64,000 nt of DNA from Zavarzinia aquatilis (GTDB lineage Bacteria > Pseudomonadota > Alphaproteobacteria > Zavarziniales > Zavarziniaceae). The stretch lies in NCBI RefSeq assembly GCF_003173035.1, contig NZ_QGLE01000016.1, positions 1 through 64,000 of the forward strand, given 5' to 3'. A program made the translations under genes and the position numbers. A model generated the notes under the pieces. The model worked only from the letters and a program-made list of their open reading frames with translations. It made no database searches and was not told the DNA's origin. This document shows, one piece after another, positions 8,740-18,418 of the stretch (its first letter is position 1; every line of letters begins with the position of its first letter).

Positions 8740-9896
8740 GATCGGGTGAATATCCCCTCGGGGTGGCGGATCAGGCTGTCGGTGTCGAGGCCATGGCGAT
8801 GCGGGCTATCGCCCGCGCGGCCGTCGCGGATCAGGGCGAATCCCCCGGCCTCCGCGACCAGCGTGGTCGCGGCCGGGGCCGGATGGGCGCAGCCCTTGGC
8901 GCAGGCCGAGACGTGAAGACGCTCGCCCGCCGGCACATGCGGCGCGAGGGCCAGGGCCAGGGCCCGCACCGGCGCCTGCGCCTGCGGGCAATCGGGCGCG
9001 CCGGTGCAGGCGTCGACGCGGCGGCGCGGATCGGCGGGGTCGAGGATCGCCCCCGGCAGATCGGGCAGCGCCCCGACCCCCTCGACAAGCAGCATCCGCC
9101 ATGGCGTGAGACGCAGGACAGCACCAGCCCGGCCGAGGCTGTCCAGCACCTCCGCGCGCAGGCGGCCAAAGGCAAAGCCGACGACCATGCCGAGGGCATG
9201 GCGTCCCGGTCCCGGTGGCGGCAGCGGCGCGGCGGGCGCGACATCGCCGGCAAGGTGCCGGGGCAGCGCAACCCCGCGCGCCAGCAGCGGGGCCATGCGC
9301 CCCCTGCCGTCCTCGATGCCGCCAGCTTCGCCGAACCAGCGGGCGAGGTCGAGGATGGCCCCGGGCACTTCCCCCTCGGTCACGGCCCGGCCGGTCGGGG
9401 CGCCGTCGGCGCGGACGATCAGGCTGCCGCCCGCCGCCCGCTCCACCCTGATGTCGGCGGAAACATCGCTCAGCACCGGCCCCGCGCCGGTATCGAGGGC
9501 AATGCCGAATTTGCCTGGCAAGGCGGGTGCCCGGGTCAGCGCGTCTTCGATGGCGCCGGCCAACGCCATGGTGCCGTCGCCGGGCGACCACAGGGGTGTC
9601 ACCACCAGATTGCGCCGGCCTTCCTGCTCGATCCCGTCGTCGATCAGGCCGAGGGGGGCGAGGTCGGCGATCAGCGCCGCGTGGGACGTGGGGGCGATGC
9701 CGCGCAGTTGCAGATTGGCCCGGGCCGAGAGGTCGATTTCGCCGTTGCCGTGAGCCAGCGCCGCCCGGGCGATGCCGGCGACCTGCGCCGCGCTCAGGCG
9801 CCCGCCATGAGGGCGGATGCGTGCCACCAGCCCGTCGCCCGAGGCCATGGGGCGCAGGGCGCCGGGGCACCAGCCCTTCACCTCGTAACCGGTCAC
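8736..9896 (-). CDS. cobG: Precorrin-3B synthase CobG
   Basis: Iron-sulfur monooxygenase that uses O2 to convert precorrin-3A to precorrin-3B, so it marks the aerobic route. The 386-residue protein belongs to the nitrite/sulfite reductase family. It has WCPGALRPMASGDGLVARIRP at the start, and C-terminal cysteine pairs CTGAPDC near residue 302 and CAKGC near 339 for the 4Fe-4S cluster. I chose GTG at 9896, which overlaps the cobN stop (GTGA); an ATG at 9944 would extend into cobN. It is somewhat shorter than well-studied CobG proteins but keeps both cluster motifs. Confidence 0.9.
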   Translation of the reverse strand: MTGYEVKGWCPGALRPMASGDGLVARIRPHGGRLSAAQVAGIARAALAHGNGEIDLSARANLQLRGIAPTSHAALIADLAPLGLIDDGIEQEGRRNLVVTPLWSPGDGTMALAGAIEDALTRAPALPGKFGIALDTGAGPVLSDVSADIRVERAAGGSLIVRADGAPTGRAVTEGEVPGAILDLARWFGEAGGIEDGRGRMAPLLARGVALPRHLAGDVAPAAPLPPPGPGRHALGMVVGFAFGRLRAEVLDSLGRAGAVLRLTPWRMLLVEGVGALPDLPGAILDPADPRRRVDACTGAPDCPQAQAPVRALALALAPHVPAGERLHVSACAKGCAHPAPAATTLVAEAGGFALIRDGRAGDSPHRHGLDTDSLIRHPEGIFTRS

Positions 9897-12800
9897 GATG
9901 TGCCCTCCAGCCCGGCGACGATGGCGTTGCGCCGGCTGCGCCACAGGCCCGCCTCGTGCAGGCGGCGGAAGCGGTCGCGCAGCGCGGCGAGGGCGGCGGG
10001 ATTGGCCGCGGCCATGAAATCCGCCACCTCCGCCCGGCCGAGGGTGGCGTCGTGATAGAGATCGAACAGATGGGCCGGCACCGCCCCGGCCAGATGGGCG
10101 AAGGCGGCCATGTGGTCGAGGGTGGCGGCGATTTCGGCGGCGCCGCGAAAGCCGTGGCGCATCATGCCCGCGGCCCAGGCCGGGCTGGCCGCGCGGGCGC
10201 GCGTGATGCGGGCGATTTCCTCGGTCAGCAGGCGGGCACGGGGCCGCGCCGGCTCGGTCGTGTCGAGGTGATAGAGCGGCACCGGGGTTTCCCGTGCGGC
10301 CGCGAAGCCGCCAATATGCGCGGCATGATCGAGGGCGAGCAGAATATCGCTTTCGCCGAGGTCATGGACATGGACGAAACCATCCGCCGCCCCCACCCGC
10401 GCGGCAAGGCCGTCCCGCGCCGCCCCCACGCCGTCGAAGGCAAAGCCCGAGGCCGACAGCCAGGCTTCCCCCGCGGCCGCGCGGCCATCGGCGCCATAAT
10501 CCTCGATCGCGGCGCCAAGGCCCGCGCCATATCGCCCCGGCGCCGGGCCGAACACCCGGGGGCCGCCGGTCGCATAAGGGTTCTGGTCGGCGGGCTCCGC
10601 CCGCGCGGCGAGGGCGGCCGCGCCCTGGCCGAACAGGGTGACCAGATCGGGAAAAACGTCACGGAAAAGCCCCGAGATGCGCAAGGTCACGCCGATGCGC
10701 GGCCGCGCCAGCAGGGCGAGCGGGATCACCTCGAAACCCGAAATCCTGCCGCTGCCTTCGTCCCAGCGGGGGGCGAGGCCGGCGAGATGCAGGGCCATGG
10801 CGAATTCCTCCCCCGCCGTCCGCATGGTGGCGGAACCCCAGAGGTCGATCACCAGATCGCGCGGCCATTCGCCCCGATCCTGCAGGTGACGGCGCAGCAC
10901 TTCCTCCGCCAGCTTCACCCCTTGCGCATGGGCGGCGCGGCTGGGCACGGCCCTTGGATCGACGGCGAAGAGATTGCGCCCGGTCGGCAGCACATCGCCC
11001 CGTCCCCGCCTGGGCGAGCCGGCGGGACCGGGGGCGACGAAACGCCCGGCGAGCGCGCTGCGCAACCCGGCGCGTTCCGCCGCGCCGCATTCGCCCCGGC
11101 CATAGACATGCAGCCCGTCGCCGAAGCGGCTGTCCTTCAGATCGCAGACGAAGCGGTCGAGCCTTGTCAGCGCCTCCGCCGGGGAGGCATCGGGGGACAG
11201 GGCCAGATCCTCCTCCACCCCGCTGACCCGGGCTTCCTGCCGGATGTCGGCGATCAGACGGTCGCGCCGCGCCGGGTGCAGGCCGTCAGCGGTCGAATAT
11301 TCGTCGAGCAGGCGCTCCAGCCGGCGCAGCCCCTCCGGCACCGCGCCCGCGATCTGCGGCGGCGGCAGATGGCCGAGGGTGAGCGCGCCGATGCGCCTTT
11401 TGGCCTGCGCGGCCTCCCCCGGATCGTTGACGATGAAGGGATAGACGACGGGCAGGCCACCCGCCAGCGCCTCGGGCCAGCAGGCGGCGGAGAGTGCCAC
11501 CGCCTTGCCCGGCAGCCATTCCAGCGTGCCATGGGCCCCCATGTGGATCAGGCCATGGATCCCCTGCCGCTGCAGCCACAGATAGAAGGCGACGTAACCA
11601 TGGCGGGGCACACGCGACTGGTCGTGATAGAGCGAGTCCCGCGCCTCGACCTCGCCTCGCTCGGGCTGAAGCGCGATCACCATCTTGCCGCGCCGCACGA
11701 AGCGGAAGCGAAAGGCGCCGTCGCGGACGGCGGCATCGTCTTCCGCCGGTCCCCAGGCGACGTCGAGCGCATCGCGCAGCACCGCCGGCTGTTCGGCAAG
11801 GGCGGCGCGATAATCGGCCAGCGGCCAGCCCTCCGTGTCGCCGACAAGGTCGTGGGCGAGATCGCCGGCTGGTGAGACGTCGTAACCTTCGGCATCCAGA
11901 TCGTCGAGCAACGCGGCGACGGAGGCCAGCGTGTCGAGCCCGACCGCATGGGCCATCTGATCCGCCCGCCCGGGATAGGTCGAGAGAATCACCGCCAGCC
12001 GCCGTTCGGCCGCTGGCGTCGCGGCCAGCGCGTGCCAGCGCGCGATGCGGTCGGCGACGGCGGCGATACGCTCTTCGTCGGCAGCATGATGGCTGCGGGC
12101 GAATTGCAATGGCTCGTCCCGCGCGCCCGCCGACTTGAAGCTGATCACCCCGGCGAACAGGCGGCCGTCCACCTCGGGCAGCACGACATGCATGGCGAGA
12201 TCGGCGGGTGAAAGGCCGCGCGCGGCATCCACCCAGTCTTGGCGCCGCGCCGTCGACAGCGCGACCTGAAACACCGGGCATCCCGCCGCATCGAGCGGGG
12301 AGGCGCCCTCGTCCCCCTTGGCCGAAAAGGCGGTCGCGTTGACGATGGCGGCAAGGCCCCGCCCGTCGACATGCGCGGCAAGCCAGCCGGCGACACCCGG
12401 CGCCTTCAGCGAGGGCACGAACAGCCCATAGGCATCGAAGCCGCGCGCGCGCAGCGCCCCGATCAGAGCATCGACCGGGGCGGTATCGCCCGAGGCGAGA
12501 TAGGCGCGGTAGAAGACCACCGGCACCGCCGGCCTGTCGCCCGGCGCGGGTTCGGCGACGACACCCCGGGCGGGATCGTGAAAGCCCATGGCGGGCACCG
12601 TCTTGTCGCCCGCGACCGGCGCGGCATAGAGCCCGGCGGCAAGGGCGAGCTGGGCCAGCGCGGCCTGCGCCGCCACCGCGCCGCCCGCCTCGCACAGGGC
12701 GGCGAGCCGGCGCAGGGTCGAGACCGGCAGGGTCGAGACCTCGTCGAGCCGAGCATCCGGCCGGCCGTCGCCAGGCAAAACGGCGAGGGCGATGCCCTTT

Positions 12801-13111
12801 CGCTTCGCGAGATCATGGACCTGCATCAGGCCATAGGGCCAATAGGCCTCGCCGCCGATCAGGCGGATCAGGATCGCCTTCGCGCCCGACAGCGTCCGCT
12901 CGATATAGGTATCGACCGAGAGCGGGTGGCGCAGCGCCGCCAGATTGGCAAGGCGCAGCGCAGGCAATTGCCCCCGGTGCCAGCCCGCCGCGAAGGCGCC
13001 GAGATCGCTGTCCGAGAAGGACAGGACGACGAGATCCGCCGGATCCTGGCCGAGATCGGCCGGACGGGCGGCCTCGTCGAGACCATGGCTTTCGCGGAAG
13101 ACGACATGCAT
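9893..13111 (-). CDS. cobN: Aerobic cobaltochelatase large subunit CobN
   Basis: Large subunit of the ATP-dependent chelatase that inserts cobalt into hydrogenobyrinic acid a,c-diamide, related to magnesium chelatase subunit H. At 1072 residues it is slightly short for CobN. Family segments include IRLIGGEAYWPYGL near residue 85, HMGAHGTLEWLPGKAVALS near 520, and the C-terminal WAAGMMRHGFRGAAEIA. The partner subunits CobS and CobT are not in the window. The ATG at 13111 was chosen because an earlier start at 13288 would overlap cobW by about 170 bp and adds a low-complexity tail. Confidence 0.93.
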   Translation of the reverse strand: MHVVFRESHGLDEAARPADLGQDPADLVVLSFSDSDLGAFAAGWHRGQLPALRLANLAALRHPLSVDTYIERTLSGAKAILIRLIGGEAYWPYGLMQVHDLAKRKGIALAVLPGDGRPDARLDEVSTLPVSTLRRLAALCEAGGAVAAQAALAQLALAAGLYAAPVAGDKTVPAMGFHDPARGVVAEPAPGDRPAVPVVFYRAYLASGDTAPVDALIGALRARGFDAYGLFVPSLKAPGVAGWLAAHVDGRGLAAIVNATAFSAKGDEGASPLDAAGCPVFQVALSTARRQDWVDAARGLSPADLAMHVVLPEVDGRLFAGVISFKSAGARDEPLQFARSHHAADEERIAAVADRIARWHALAATPAAERRLAVILSTYPGRADQMAHAVGLDTLASVAALLDDLDAEGYDVSPAGDLAHDLVGDTEGWPLADYRAALAEQPAVLRDALDVAWGPAEDDAAVRDGAFRFRFVRRGKMVIALQPERGEVEARDSLYHDQSRVPRHGYVAFYLWLQRQGIHGLIHMGAHGTLEWLPGKAVALSAACWPEALAGGLPVVYPFIVNDPGEAAQAKRRIGALTLGHLPPPQIAGAVPEGLRRLERLLDEYSTADGLHPARRDRLIADIRQEARVSGVEEDLALSPDASPAEALTRLDRFVCDLKDSRFGDGLHVYGRGECGAAERAGLRSALAGRFVAPGPAGSPRRGRGDVLPTGRNLFAVDPRAVPSRAAHAQGVKLAEEVLRRHLQDRGEWPRDLVIDLWGSATMRTAGEEFAMALHLAGLAPRWDEGSGRISGFEVIPLALLARPRIGVTLRISGLFRDVFPDLVTLFGQGAAALAARAEPADQNPYATGGPRVFGPAPGRYGAGLGAAIEDYGADGRAAAGEAWLSASGFAFDGVGAARDGLAARVGAADGFVHVHDLGESDILLALDHAAHIGGFAAARETPVPLYHLDTTEPARPRARLLTEEIARITRARAASPAWAAGMMRHGFRGAAEIAATLDHMAAFAHLAGAVPAHLFDLYHDATLGRAEVADFMAAANPAALAALRDRFRRLHEAGLWRSRRNAIVAGLEGTS

Positions 13112-13118
13112 GGCGGGT

Positions 13119-14120
13119 TCAGACGCCCAGCCCGCGGCGAAGGGCGGCCTCATCGAGATCGCCCCGCTCGGCGATGACGACGAGGCGGGAGAGACGAGGA
13201 CCGTTCCAGGGCCGGTCGAACTGCATCCGCACCCGCGCCCCCACCGCCTGGACGAGCAGCCGCATCGGCTTGCCGGCGACGGCGACATGGCCCTTCACCC
13301 GCAGGATGCCCTGCTCCCGCGCGAGGCCGGCGATGGCATCGGCCAGCACCGCCGGGTCCGCCACCTCGCCCAGCTCGATCACGGTCGAGGCGAAGTCGTC
13401 GTGTTCGTGCCCCTCCTCGCCATCGTGATGGGAGGGACGGGCGGCGATATCGTCTTCCGCCGCGGCGTCGAGGCCGAGCACCACACGGGGGTCGATCACC
13501 CCGTCGGCCAGCGTCAACACGGGCAATTCGCGCGGGGCTCCGGCCGCAATCAGGGCGCGGGCGGCGGCGATCCCCCCTTCCCCTGCGAGGTCGGGCTTGG
13601 AGAGGAGGACGAGATCGGCGCAGGCGATCTGATCCCCGAACACTTCCGACAGCGGCGCCTCGTGCCCACTGTCGGCCGGGGCATCGGCGAAGCGCCCCTG
13701 GGCCAGCGCCTCGGCATCGGCGAGGGCGATCACGCCGTCGATGGTCACGCGGCTGCGGATGTCCGGCCAGTCGAAAGCCTTCAGAAGCGGCTTGGGCAGG
13801 GCAAGGCCGGAGGTTTCGATCAGGATGTGATCGGGCCGCCGGGGCAGGGCCAGCAACCTCTCGACCGTCGGCAGGAAGTCGTCGGCGACGGTACAGCAGA
13901 TGCAGCCATTGGCCAGTTCGACGATGTTTTCCGCCGGACAATTCTCGTCGGCGCAGGCTTTCAGCAGATCGCCGTCGACCCCGAGGGTGCCGAATTCATT
14001 GACGAGCACGGCGAGGCGCCGCCCGCCGGCATGGGCCATCAGATGGCGGATCAGCGTGGTCTTGCCGGCACCGAGAAAGCCGGTGACGATGGTGACGGGG
14101 GTCTTGGCGAGATCGGCCAT
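13119..14120 (-). CDS. cobW: CobW GTPase (COG0523 metal chaperone family)
   Basis: A G3E-family P-loop GTPase thought to deliver cobalt for corrin synthesis. The 333-residue protein has Walker A GFLGAGKTTLIRHL at residues 14-27 and the diagnostic metal site GCICCTV near residue 72. A histidine/acid-rich loop (SHHDGEEGHEHDD) near residue 228 is a likely metal-binding loop, followed by the CobW C-terminal domain. It lies 7 bp upstream of cobN and 3 bp downstream of the DUF1636 gene, within the riboswitch-controlled operon, which supports cobalt rather than zinc specificity. Confidence 0.92.
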   Translation of the reverse strand: MADLAKTPVTIVTGFLGAGKTTLIRHLMAHAGGRRLAVLVNEFGTLGVDGDLLKACADENCPAENIVELANGCICCTVADDFLPTVERLLALPRRPDHILIETSGLALPKPLLKAFDWPDIRSRVTIDGVIALADAEALAQGRFADAPADSGHEAPLSEVFGDQIACADLVLLSKPDLAGEGGIAAARALIAAGAPRELPVLTLADGVIDPRVVLGLDAAAEDDIAARPSHHDGEEGHEHDDFASTVIELGEVADPAVLADAIAGLAREQGILRVKGHVAVAGKPMRLLVQAVGARVRMQFDRPWNGPRLSRLVVIAERGDLDEAALRRGLGV

Positions 14121-14123
14121 GGC

Positions 14124-14480
14124 TCAGGCCTCCCGCGGCGGAATGCGGGCGATCACGCTTCGGCGCAGCAGCTCGGGGCGCTCGCGCCAGGGCACGATGC
14201 CGTCGGCTGCGCGGGCATAGAGCGCCGCCCCTTCGAGCAGGGCGCCGAGATCGGTCTCGGGCGCGATGCCGCCATAGACATAGGTCCAGCGCCCCGGCCC
14301 GGCGAAGGCGACGGCGCAGCCGCGCGAACAGGCGGACAGGCAGGTCACGGGCGCGACCGCGATCCCGTCCGGCGCGGCGCGCCGCGCGGCCTCGAGCAGG
14401 CGCGAGCCCGGACAGATTTCACCCTCGGCCAGCCGGCGGTTGGCACGGCAGGTGATACAGACATGAAGCGTTACGGCCAT
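14124..14480 (-). CDS. DUF1636 ferredoxin-like protein of the cobalamin operon
   Basis: A 118-residue protein of the DUF1636 (predicted metal-binding, thioredoxin-like ferredoxin) family, often found beside cobW and cobN. Visible cysteines are CITC at residues 8-11, CPG near 25, and CLSACSRGC near 53, a pattern suited to an iron-sulfur cluster. It is the first gene after the riboswitch and may supply electrons or handle metal in corrin synthesis; its biochemical role is unknown. I chose ATG 14480 because it directly precedes the conserved VTLHVCITC start; the ATG at 14561 adds a basic stretch unlike the family. Confidence 0.8.
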   Translation of the reverse strand: MAVTLHVCITCRANRRLAEGEICPGSRLLEAARRAAPDGIAVAPVTCLSACSRGCAVAFAGPGRWTYVYGGIAPETDLGALLEGAALYARAADGIVPWRERPELLRRSVIARIPPREA

Positions 14481-14583
14481 CCCCGGTCCTTCGCGCAAGA
14501 GGCGAAGGGGGCAAGGCCGAAGGAGGATGCGGGCAAGCGTCCACCTGCCGGTCGCGAACACCCCGTTCGCCCGATCAGAAACA

Positions 14584-14762
14584 TGCGCTGGCAGGTCTCC
14601 CGGCTTGCGGATTCAGGAATTTCTTCCAACGGTCGCCCGCCTTCCCGGCCTTGCGGCCAGTGGCTTGGACGACCTCTCCGGTCACGGTCGCGGGGGCGGC
14701 TGCGCTTCGGGTTTCCCCTGTCGCATTCCCTCTTCGCCTGTCTTACGACAGGAACCAGCGCG
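14584..14762 (-). ncRNA. Cobalamin riboswitch controlling the cob operon
   Basis: Read on the minus strand this is a complete adenosylcobalamin-type aptamer. It has P1 arms CGCTGG (14755-14760) and CCAGCG (14586-14591). GGGAATGCGACAGGGGAAAC lies near 14713-14732, CCGCCCCCGCGACCGTGACC near 14681-14700, and the B12 box AAGCCGGGAGACCTGCC at 14590-14606. About 100 bp separate it from the first gene start at 14480, so it should switch the whole cob operon off when cobalamin is plentiful. I cannot tell whether it acts on transcription or translation; no clear terminator was seen after it. Confidence 0.93.
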
Positions 14763-14767
14763 GCCCC

Positions 14768-14796
14768 AACAGAAGGGGCGCGCGCCCGATTGTCAA
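14768..14796 (-). promoter_or_regulatory. Sigma-70-type promoter of the cob operon
   Basis: On the minus strand TTGACA (14796-14791) is followed after exactly 17 bp by TCTGTT (14773-14768). Initiation about 7 bp further on would start the transcript at the 5' arm of riboswitch helix P1 (near 14760), which supports the assignment. Confidence 0.7.
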
Positions 14797-15049
14797 GCCC
14801 CGCGCTGAAAAGGGCGGGGCGCCTCAGTCCGGGGCGGGGGCGAAGCGGCCCGGGTGGTCGAGCTTCCAGCTCGCCATCATCGTGACCGAGACCTGGAGCG
14901 ACAGGCTGGTGGCGAAGCCGCGCCGGGCGGAACGGTTTCCGCGCCGCCCCTCATCACGCCGCAGCCCGGATAATGACCGGCATTATTCTACGCAAGGGTT
15001 TCGATAAATCGCCGGACGGTTGCGGGCTTGCGCCGAACGGGCGATGATA

Positions 15050-15066
15050 TTAATGTCATACATTAA
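15050..15066. promoter_or_regulatory. Palindromic operator candidate before the MBL gene
   Basis: Perfect 7-bp inverted repeat TTAATGT-CAT-ACATTAA in an A/T-rich patch 26 bp before the ATG at 15093. Its size and place near the expected promoter fit a dimeric repressor site. No regulator is encoded nearby. Confidence 0.45.
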
Positions 15067-15092
15067 ATTTACCCTGACACAGGTGGGCAGGC

Positions 15093-16178
15093 ATGATCCG
15101 CTGGCTACGCATCCTCCTCCTTTCGCTTGCCGTCGCCGGTGCCGTGGCGGCCGGTCTGTGGGCCTACGCCGGCGACCGCATCGTCCTGGCGCTGGCCGGG
15201 CGGATCGCCGCCGCCAATCTCGCGGCGGACCGCGCCGCCAGCCTGCCCGACGGTCTCCACCTGGCGATCTGCGGCGCGGGCGGACCGATGCCCGATCCCG
15301 CCCGCTCCGGCCCCTGTCAGCTGGTCATCGCCGGCGACCAGCAATTCCTGGTCGACGCCGGCAGCCTCGGCGCCCGCAACCTGACGCGCATGGGCTTTCG
15401 CACCGGATCAATCACCGCGATCCTGCTGACCCATTTCCATTCCGACCATATCGACGGCCTGGGCGAGGCGTTGATGCTGCGCTGGGCGGGCAACGCCCAT
15501 ACGGCGCCGACCCCGGTCCTCGGCCCGCCGGGCGTGGCGGGCGTGGTCGACGGCTTCAACGCGGCCTATGCCCTCGACAGCGGCTATCGCACCGCCCATC
15601 ACAGCCCCGCCGTGATGCCACCCGGCGGCGCCGGCGGCCGGGCCGAGACTTTCGACACGCCGCCCCCGGGCGAAGGCGTCACCGTCTGGGACCGGGACGG
15701 CGTCAGGATCACCGCCTTTTCCGTCCCGCATGAGCCCGCCTCGCCCGCCGTCGGCTACCGGTTCGATTACAAGGGCCGCAGCCTGGTGATCAGTGGCGAT
15801 ACAGGCCCGAGCCCGACGGTCGAGACTTTCGCCCGGGGCGCCGATCTTCTCGCCCATGAGGCGCTGGCGCCGAAGCTGATCGCGGTGCTGGGCGACGCCG
15901 CCCGGGCGGCGGGCCGGGACAATCTCGTCAAGATCATGCATGACATTCCGAATTACCACACGTCGCCCGCGCAGGCGGCCCAGCTGGCGGCGCGGGCGGG
16001 GGTGAAGCATCTCGTCTTCACCCATGTGACCCCGCCCCTGCCCAATCCGCTGCTGAGCCGGCTGTTCCTCGAAGGTGTCGACGACGCCTTTGGCGGCCCG
16101 GCCGACATCGCGAGGGATGGCGATCTCTATTCCCTGCCGGCCGGGGGTGAGGCCATCACCCTCGAGCATCTGTTCTAG
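15093..16178 (+). CDS. Membrane-anchored or exported MBL-fold hydrolase (RNase Z-like)
   Basis: A 361-residue metallo-beta-lactamase-fold protein. Residues 1-25 form a hydrophobic signal or anchor (RWLRILLLSLAVAGAVAAGL), so it probably acts outside the cytoplasm. The zinc motif HFHSDHIDG lies at about residues 115-123. Further metal-binding segments are ISGDTGPSPT near 230, AHEAL near 250 and FTHVTPP near 310. The layout resembles the RNase Z/arylsulfatase-like branch; substrate unknown. It lies upstream of cobO by 82 bp on the same strand but need not share its function. A palindromic operator candidate precedes it. Confidence 0.8.
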   Translation: MIRWLRILLLSLAVAGAVAAGLWAYAGDRIVLALAGRIAAANLAADRAASLPDGLHLAICGAGGPMPDPARSGPCQLVIAGDQQFLVDAGSLGARNLTRMGFRTGSITAILLTHFHSDHIDGLGEALMLRWAGNAHTAPTPVLGPPGVAGVVDGFNAAYALDSGYRTAHHSPAVMPPGGAGGRAETFDTPPPGEGVTVWDRDGVRITAFSVPHEPASPAVGYRFDYKGRSLVISGDTGPSPTVETFARGADLLAHEALAPKLIAVLGDAARAAGRDNLVKIMHDIPNYHTSPAQAAQLAARAGVKHLVFTHVTPPLPNPLLSRLFLEGVDDAFGGPADIARDGDLYSLPAGGEAITLEHLF

Positions 16179-16260
16179 CGGCCGGCCACAGCACCCATCT
16201 TCGCATCCCCCCCGCCCTGTCGTAAACAGAGCAGGACGAATCGAGGAACGGGAGCTGCCG

Positions 16261-16872
16261 ATGACCGGGGAAGACGCCGCCGAACACGCCGCGAAAATGG
16301 CCCGCATCAAAGCCGCGCGCGAGCGCATGATGGCGCAGCGGCAGGACGAAAAGGGCCTCGTCATCGTTCATACCGGCAGCGGCAAAGGCAAGAGTTCCGC
16401 CGGTTTCGGCATGATCTTCCGCGCCATCGCCCATGGCATGAGATGCGCCGTCGTGCAGTTCATCAAGGGCGCGCGCGACACCGGCGAGCGGCGCCTGATC
16501 GAGGCGCATTTTCCCCATCTGTGCCGCTTCCACACCATGGGCGAAGGCTTCACCTGGGAGACGCAGGACAAGGCGCGCGACATCGCCGCCGCCCGCGCCG
16601 GCTGGGACAAGGCGAAGGGCCTGATCCGCGATCCCGCCCTTCGCATGGTGCTCCTCGACGAGATCAATATCGCGCTGCGCTACGACTATCTCGATATCGC
16701 CGAGGTGCTGGCATTCCTGCGCGACGAGAAACCCCCCATGACCCATGTCGTGCTGACCGGCCGGAACGCGAAGCCCGAGCTGATCGACTTCGCCGACCTC
16801 GTCACCGAGATGACGCTGGTGAAACATCCCTTCCGGTCCGGCATCAAGGCGCAGGCCGGGGTGGAGTTCTGA
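16261..16872 (+). CDS. cobO: Cob(I)yrinic acid a,c-diamide adenosyltransferase CobO
   Basis: Transfers the adenosyl group of ATP to the cobalt of reduced corrinoids. The 203-residue protein has the P-loop [15 protein letters not shown] near residue 36, [13 protein letters not shown] near 67, [11 protein letters not shown] near 96 and [15 protein letters not shown] near 128, all typical of the CobA/CobO/BtuR type. Start 16261 follows a GGAACGGGAG ribosome site. It overlaps cobQ by 1 bp (stop and start share a base), so the two form an operon. Confidence 0.94.
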   Translation: MTGEDAAEHAAKMARIKAARERMMAQRQDEKGLVIVHTGSGKGKSSAGFGMIFRAIAHGMRCAVVQFIKGARDTGERRLIEAHFPHLCRFHTMGEGFTWETQDKARDIAAARAGWDKAKGLIRDPALRMVLLDEINIALRYDYLDIAEVLAFLRDEKPPMTHVVLTGRNAKPELIDFADLVTEMTLVKHPFRSGIKAQAGVEF

Positions 16873-18317
16873 TGCGCGCCCTGATGATCCAGGGCACCGG
16901 CTCCAACGTCGGCAAGTCGCTGCTGGTCGCCGGCCTGTGCCGGGCGGCGCGGCACCGGGGCATCGCGGTCGCGCCGTTCAAGCCGCAGAACATGTCGAAT
17001 AATGCCGCCGTGACCGCCGACGGCGGCGAGATCGGCCGGGCGCAGGCCCTGCAGGCGCTGGCCTGCGGGCTCGATCCCCTCGTTCACATGAACCCCGTGC
17101 TGCTGAAACCCGAAAGCGAGACGGGCGCCCAGGTGATCGTGCAGGGCCGGCGCCGCACCACCACCCGCGCCGCCGATTACGCCGCGCTGAAGGCCGGCCT
17201 GATGGCCAGCGTGCTCGACAGTTTCCGCCACCTCGGCACCATCGCCGACCTCGTCATCGTCGAAGGCGCGGGCAGCCCGGCGGAGGTGAACCTGCGCGCG
17301 AACGACATTGCCAACATGGGCTTCGCCCGGGCGGCGGGCGTTCCCGTGATCCTGGCCGGCGACATCGACCGGGGCGGCGTGATCGCCCAATTGGTCGGCA
17401 CCAAAGCGGTGCTAGACCCGGCCGACGCCGCCATGATCGAAGGCTTCCTGATCAACAAGTTCCGCGGCGATCCCACCCTGTTCGAGGGCGGCTACCGCGA
17501 GATCGCGGCGCGGACGGGCTGGCGCGGTTACGGCGTGCTGCCCTATTTCGCCGGGGCCGCCCGCCTGCCGGCGGAAGATGCCCTCGACCTCGGCCGGGCG
17601 GGTAGCGGCGGCCCCTTGCGCATCGCCTGCCTCGCCTTCTCGCGCATCGCCAATTTCGACGATCTGGACCCGTTGCGTCTCAGCCCCGGCGTCGACCTCG
17701 TCATGATCGAGGCCGGGCAGGCGATCCCGGGCGATTGCGCGCTGGTCATCCTGCCCGGCAGCAAGTCGACCCGGGGCGATCTCGCCTTTCTGCGGCAACA
17801 GGGTTGGGACATCGACCTCGCCGGTCATGTCCGACGTGGCGGCCGCGTGCTCGGCATCTGCGGCGGCTATCAGATGCTGGGCCAGCGCATCGCCGATCCC
17901 AACGGAGTCGAAGGCCCGCCGGGCGAGGATACGGGCCTTGGCCTGCTCGACGTCGAGACGGTGATGACGGCGGACAAGCGCCTGACCCGGGTCGCGGGGA
18001 CCCATGTCGCCAGCGGCCAGCCGGTCGAAGGTTACGAAATCCACCTCGGCCGGACCGAGGGAGCCGACCGCGCCCGGCCCTTCGCCCGCATCGACGGCGC
18101 GGCGGAAGGCGCGATTTCGCCCGACGGCCGGATCATGGGCAGTTACCTGCACGGTCTCTTTGCCGCCGACGATTTTCGCGCCGCCTTCCTCGAAGGGCTG
18201 GGCGCGGCGGCGCCCGCCACCGCCTATGGCGCCCTGGTCGAGGCGACGCTGGACGGGCTCGCCGATCATCTGGAGCGACATCTCGACGTCGACGGCCTGC
18301 TCGCCCTCGCCCGTTAG
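16872..18317 (+). CDS. cobQ: Cobyric acid synthase CobQ
   Basis: Glutamine- and ATP-dependent amidation of the b, d, e and g side chains of adenosylcobyrinic diamide. The 481-residue protein has an N-terminal dethiobiotin-synthase-like ATPase ([18 protein letters not shown] at residues 7-24, [11 protein letters not shown] near 37). The C-terminal glutamine amidotransferase has nucleophile motif [10 protein letters not shown] near residue 330 and the partner histidine in YLHGLF. Its ATG overlaps the cobO stop. A terminator-like hairpin follows at 18335. Confidence 0.94.
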   Translation: MRALMIQGTGSNVGKSLLVAGLCRAARHRGIAVAPFKPQNMSNNAAVTADGGEIGRAQALQALACGLDPLVHMNPVLLKPESETGAQVIVQGRRRTTTRAADYAALKAGLMASVLDSFRHLGTIADLVIVEGAGSPAEVNLRANDIANMGFARAAGVPVILAGDIDRGGVIAQLVGTKAVLDPADAAMIEGFLINKFRGDPTLFEGGYREIAARTGWRGYGVLPYFAGAARLPAEDALDLGRAGSGGPLRIACLAFSRIANFDDLDPLRLSPGVDLVMIEAGQAIPGDCALVILPGSKSTRGDLAFLRQQGWDIDLAGHVRRGGRVLGICGGYQMLGQRIADPNGVEGPPGEDTGLGLLDVETVMTADKRLTRVAGTHVASGQPVEGYEIHLGRTEGADRARPFARIDGAAEGAISPDGRIMGSYLHGLFAADDFRAAFLEGLGAAAPATAYGALVEATLDGLADHLERHLDVDGLLALAR

Positions 18318-18334
18318 CAGACTCCCGCCTCGTC

Positions 18335-18359
18335 ATGCCGGCGCAGGCCGGCATCTTTT
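18335..18359 (+). terminator. Probable terminator after cobOQ (REP-like)
   Basis: Perfect 8-bp stem ATGCCGGC / GCCGGCAT with a GCAG loop, followed by CTTTT. It sits 17 bp after the cobQ stop, between convergent genes. The same core resembles dispersed GCCGGC-type extragenic palindromes of alphaproteobacteria, so it may be a repeat serving as a terminator. Confidence 0.65.
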
Positions 18360-18418
18360 GACGCATGGGGCGCCCTTCCGTCCCAAGGTTCCGCCCTGCG
18401 CCGGGACGGCGATGCTTT

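Noticed and set aside
9527-11875. 782-residue plus-strand open frame
   Set aside because: Antisense to cobG and cobN; arginine/glycine-rich with no motifs.
14820-14975. Short minus-strand frame ending ASWKLDHPGRFAPAPD
   Set aside because: About 50 codons upstream of the cob promoter with no ribosome site and no recognisable similarity; kept as non-coding.
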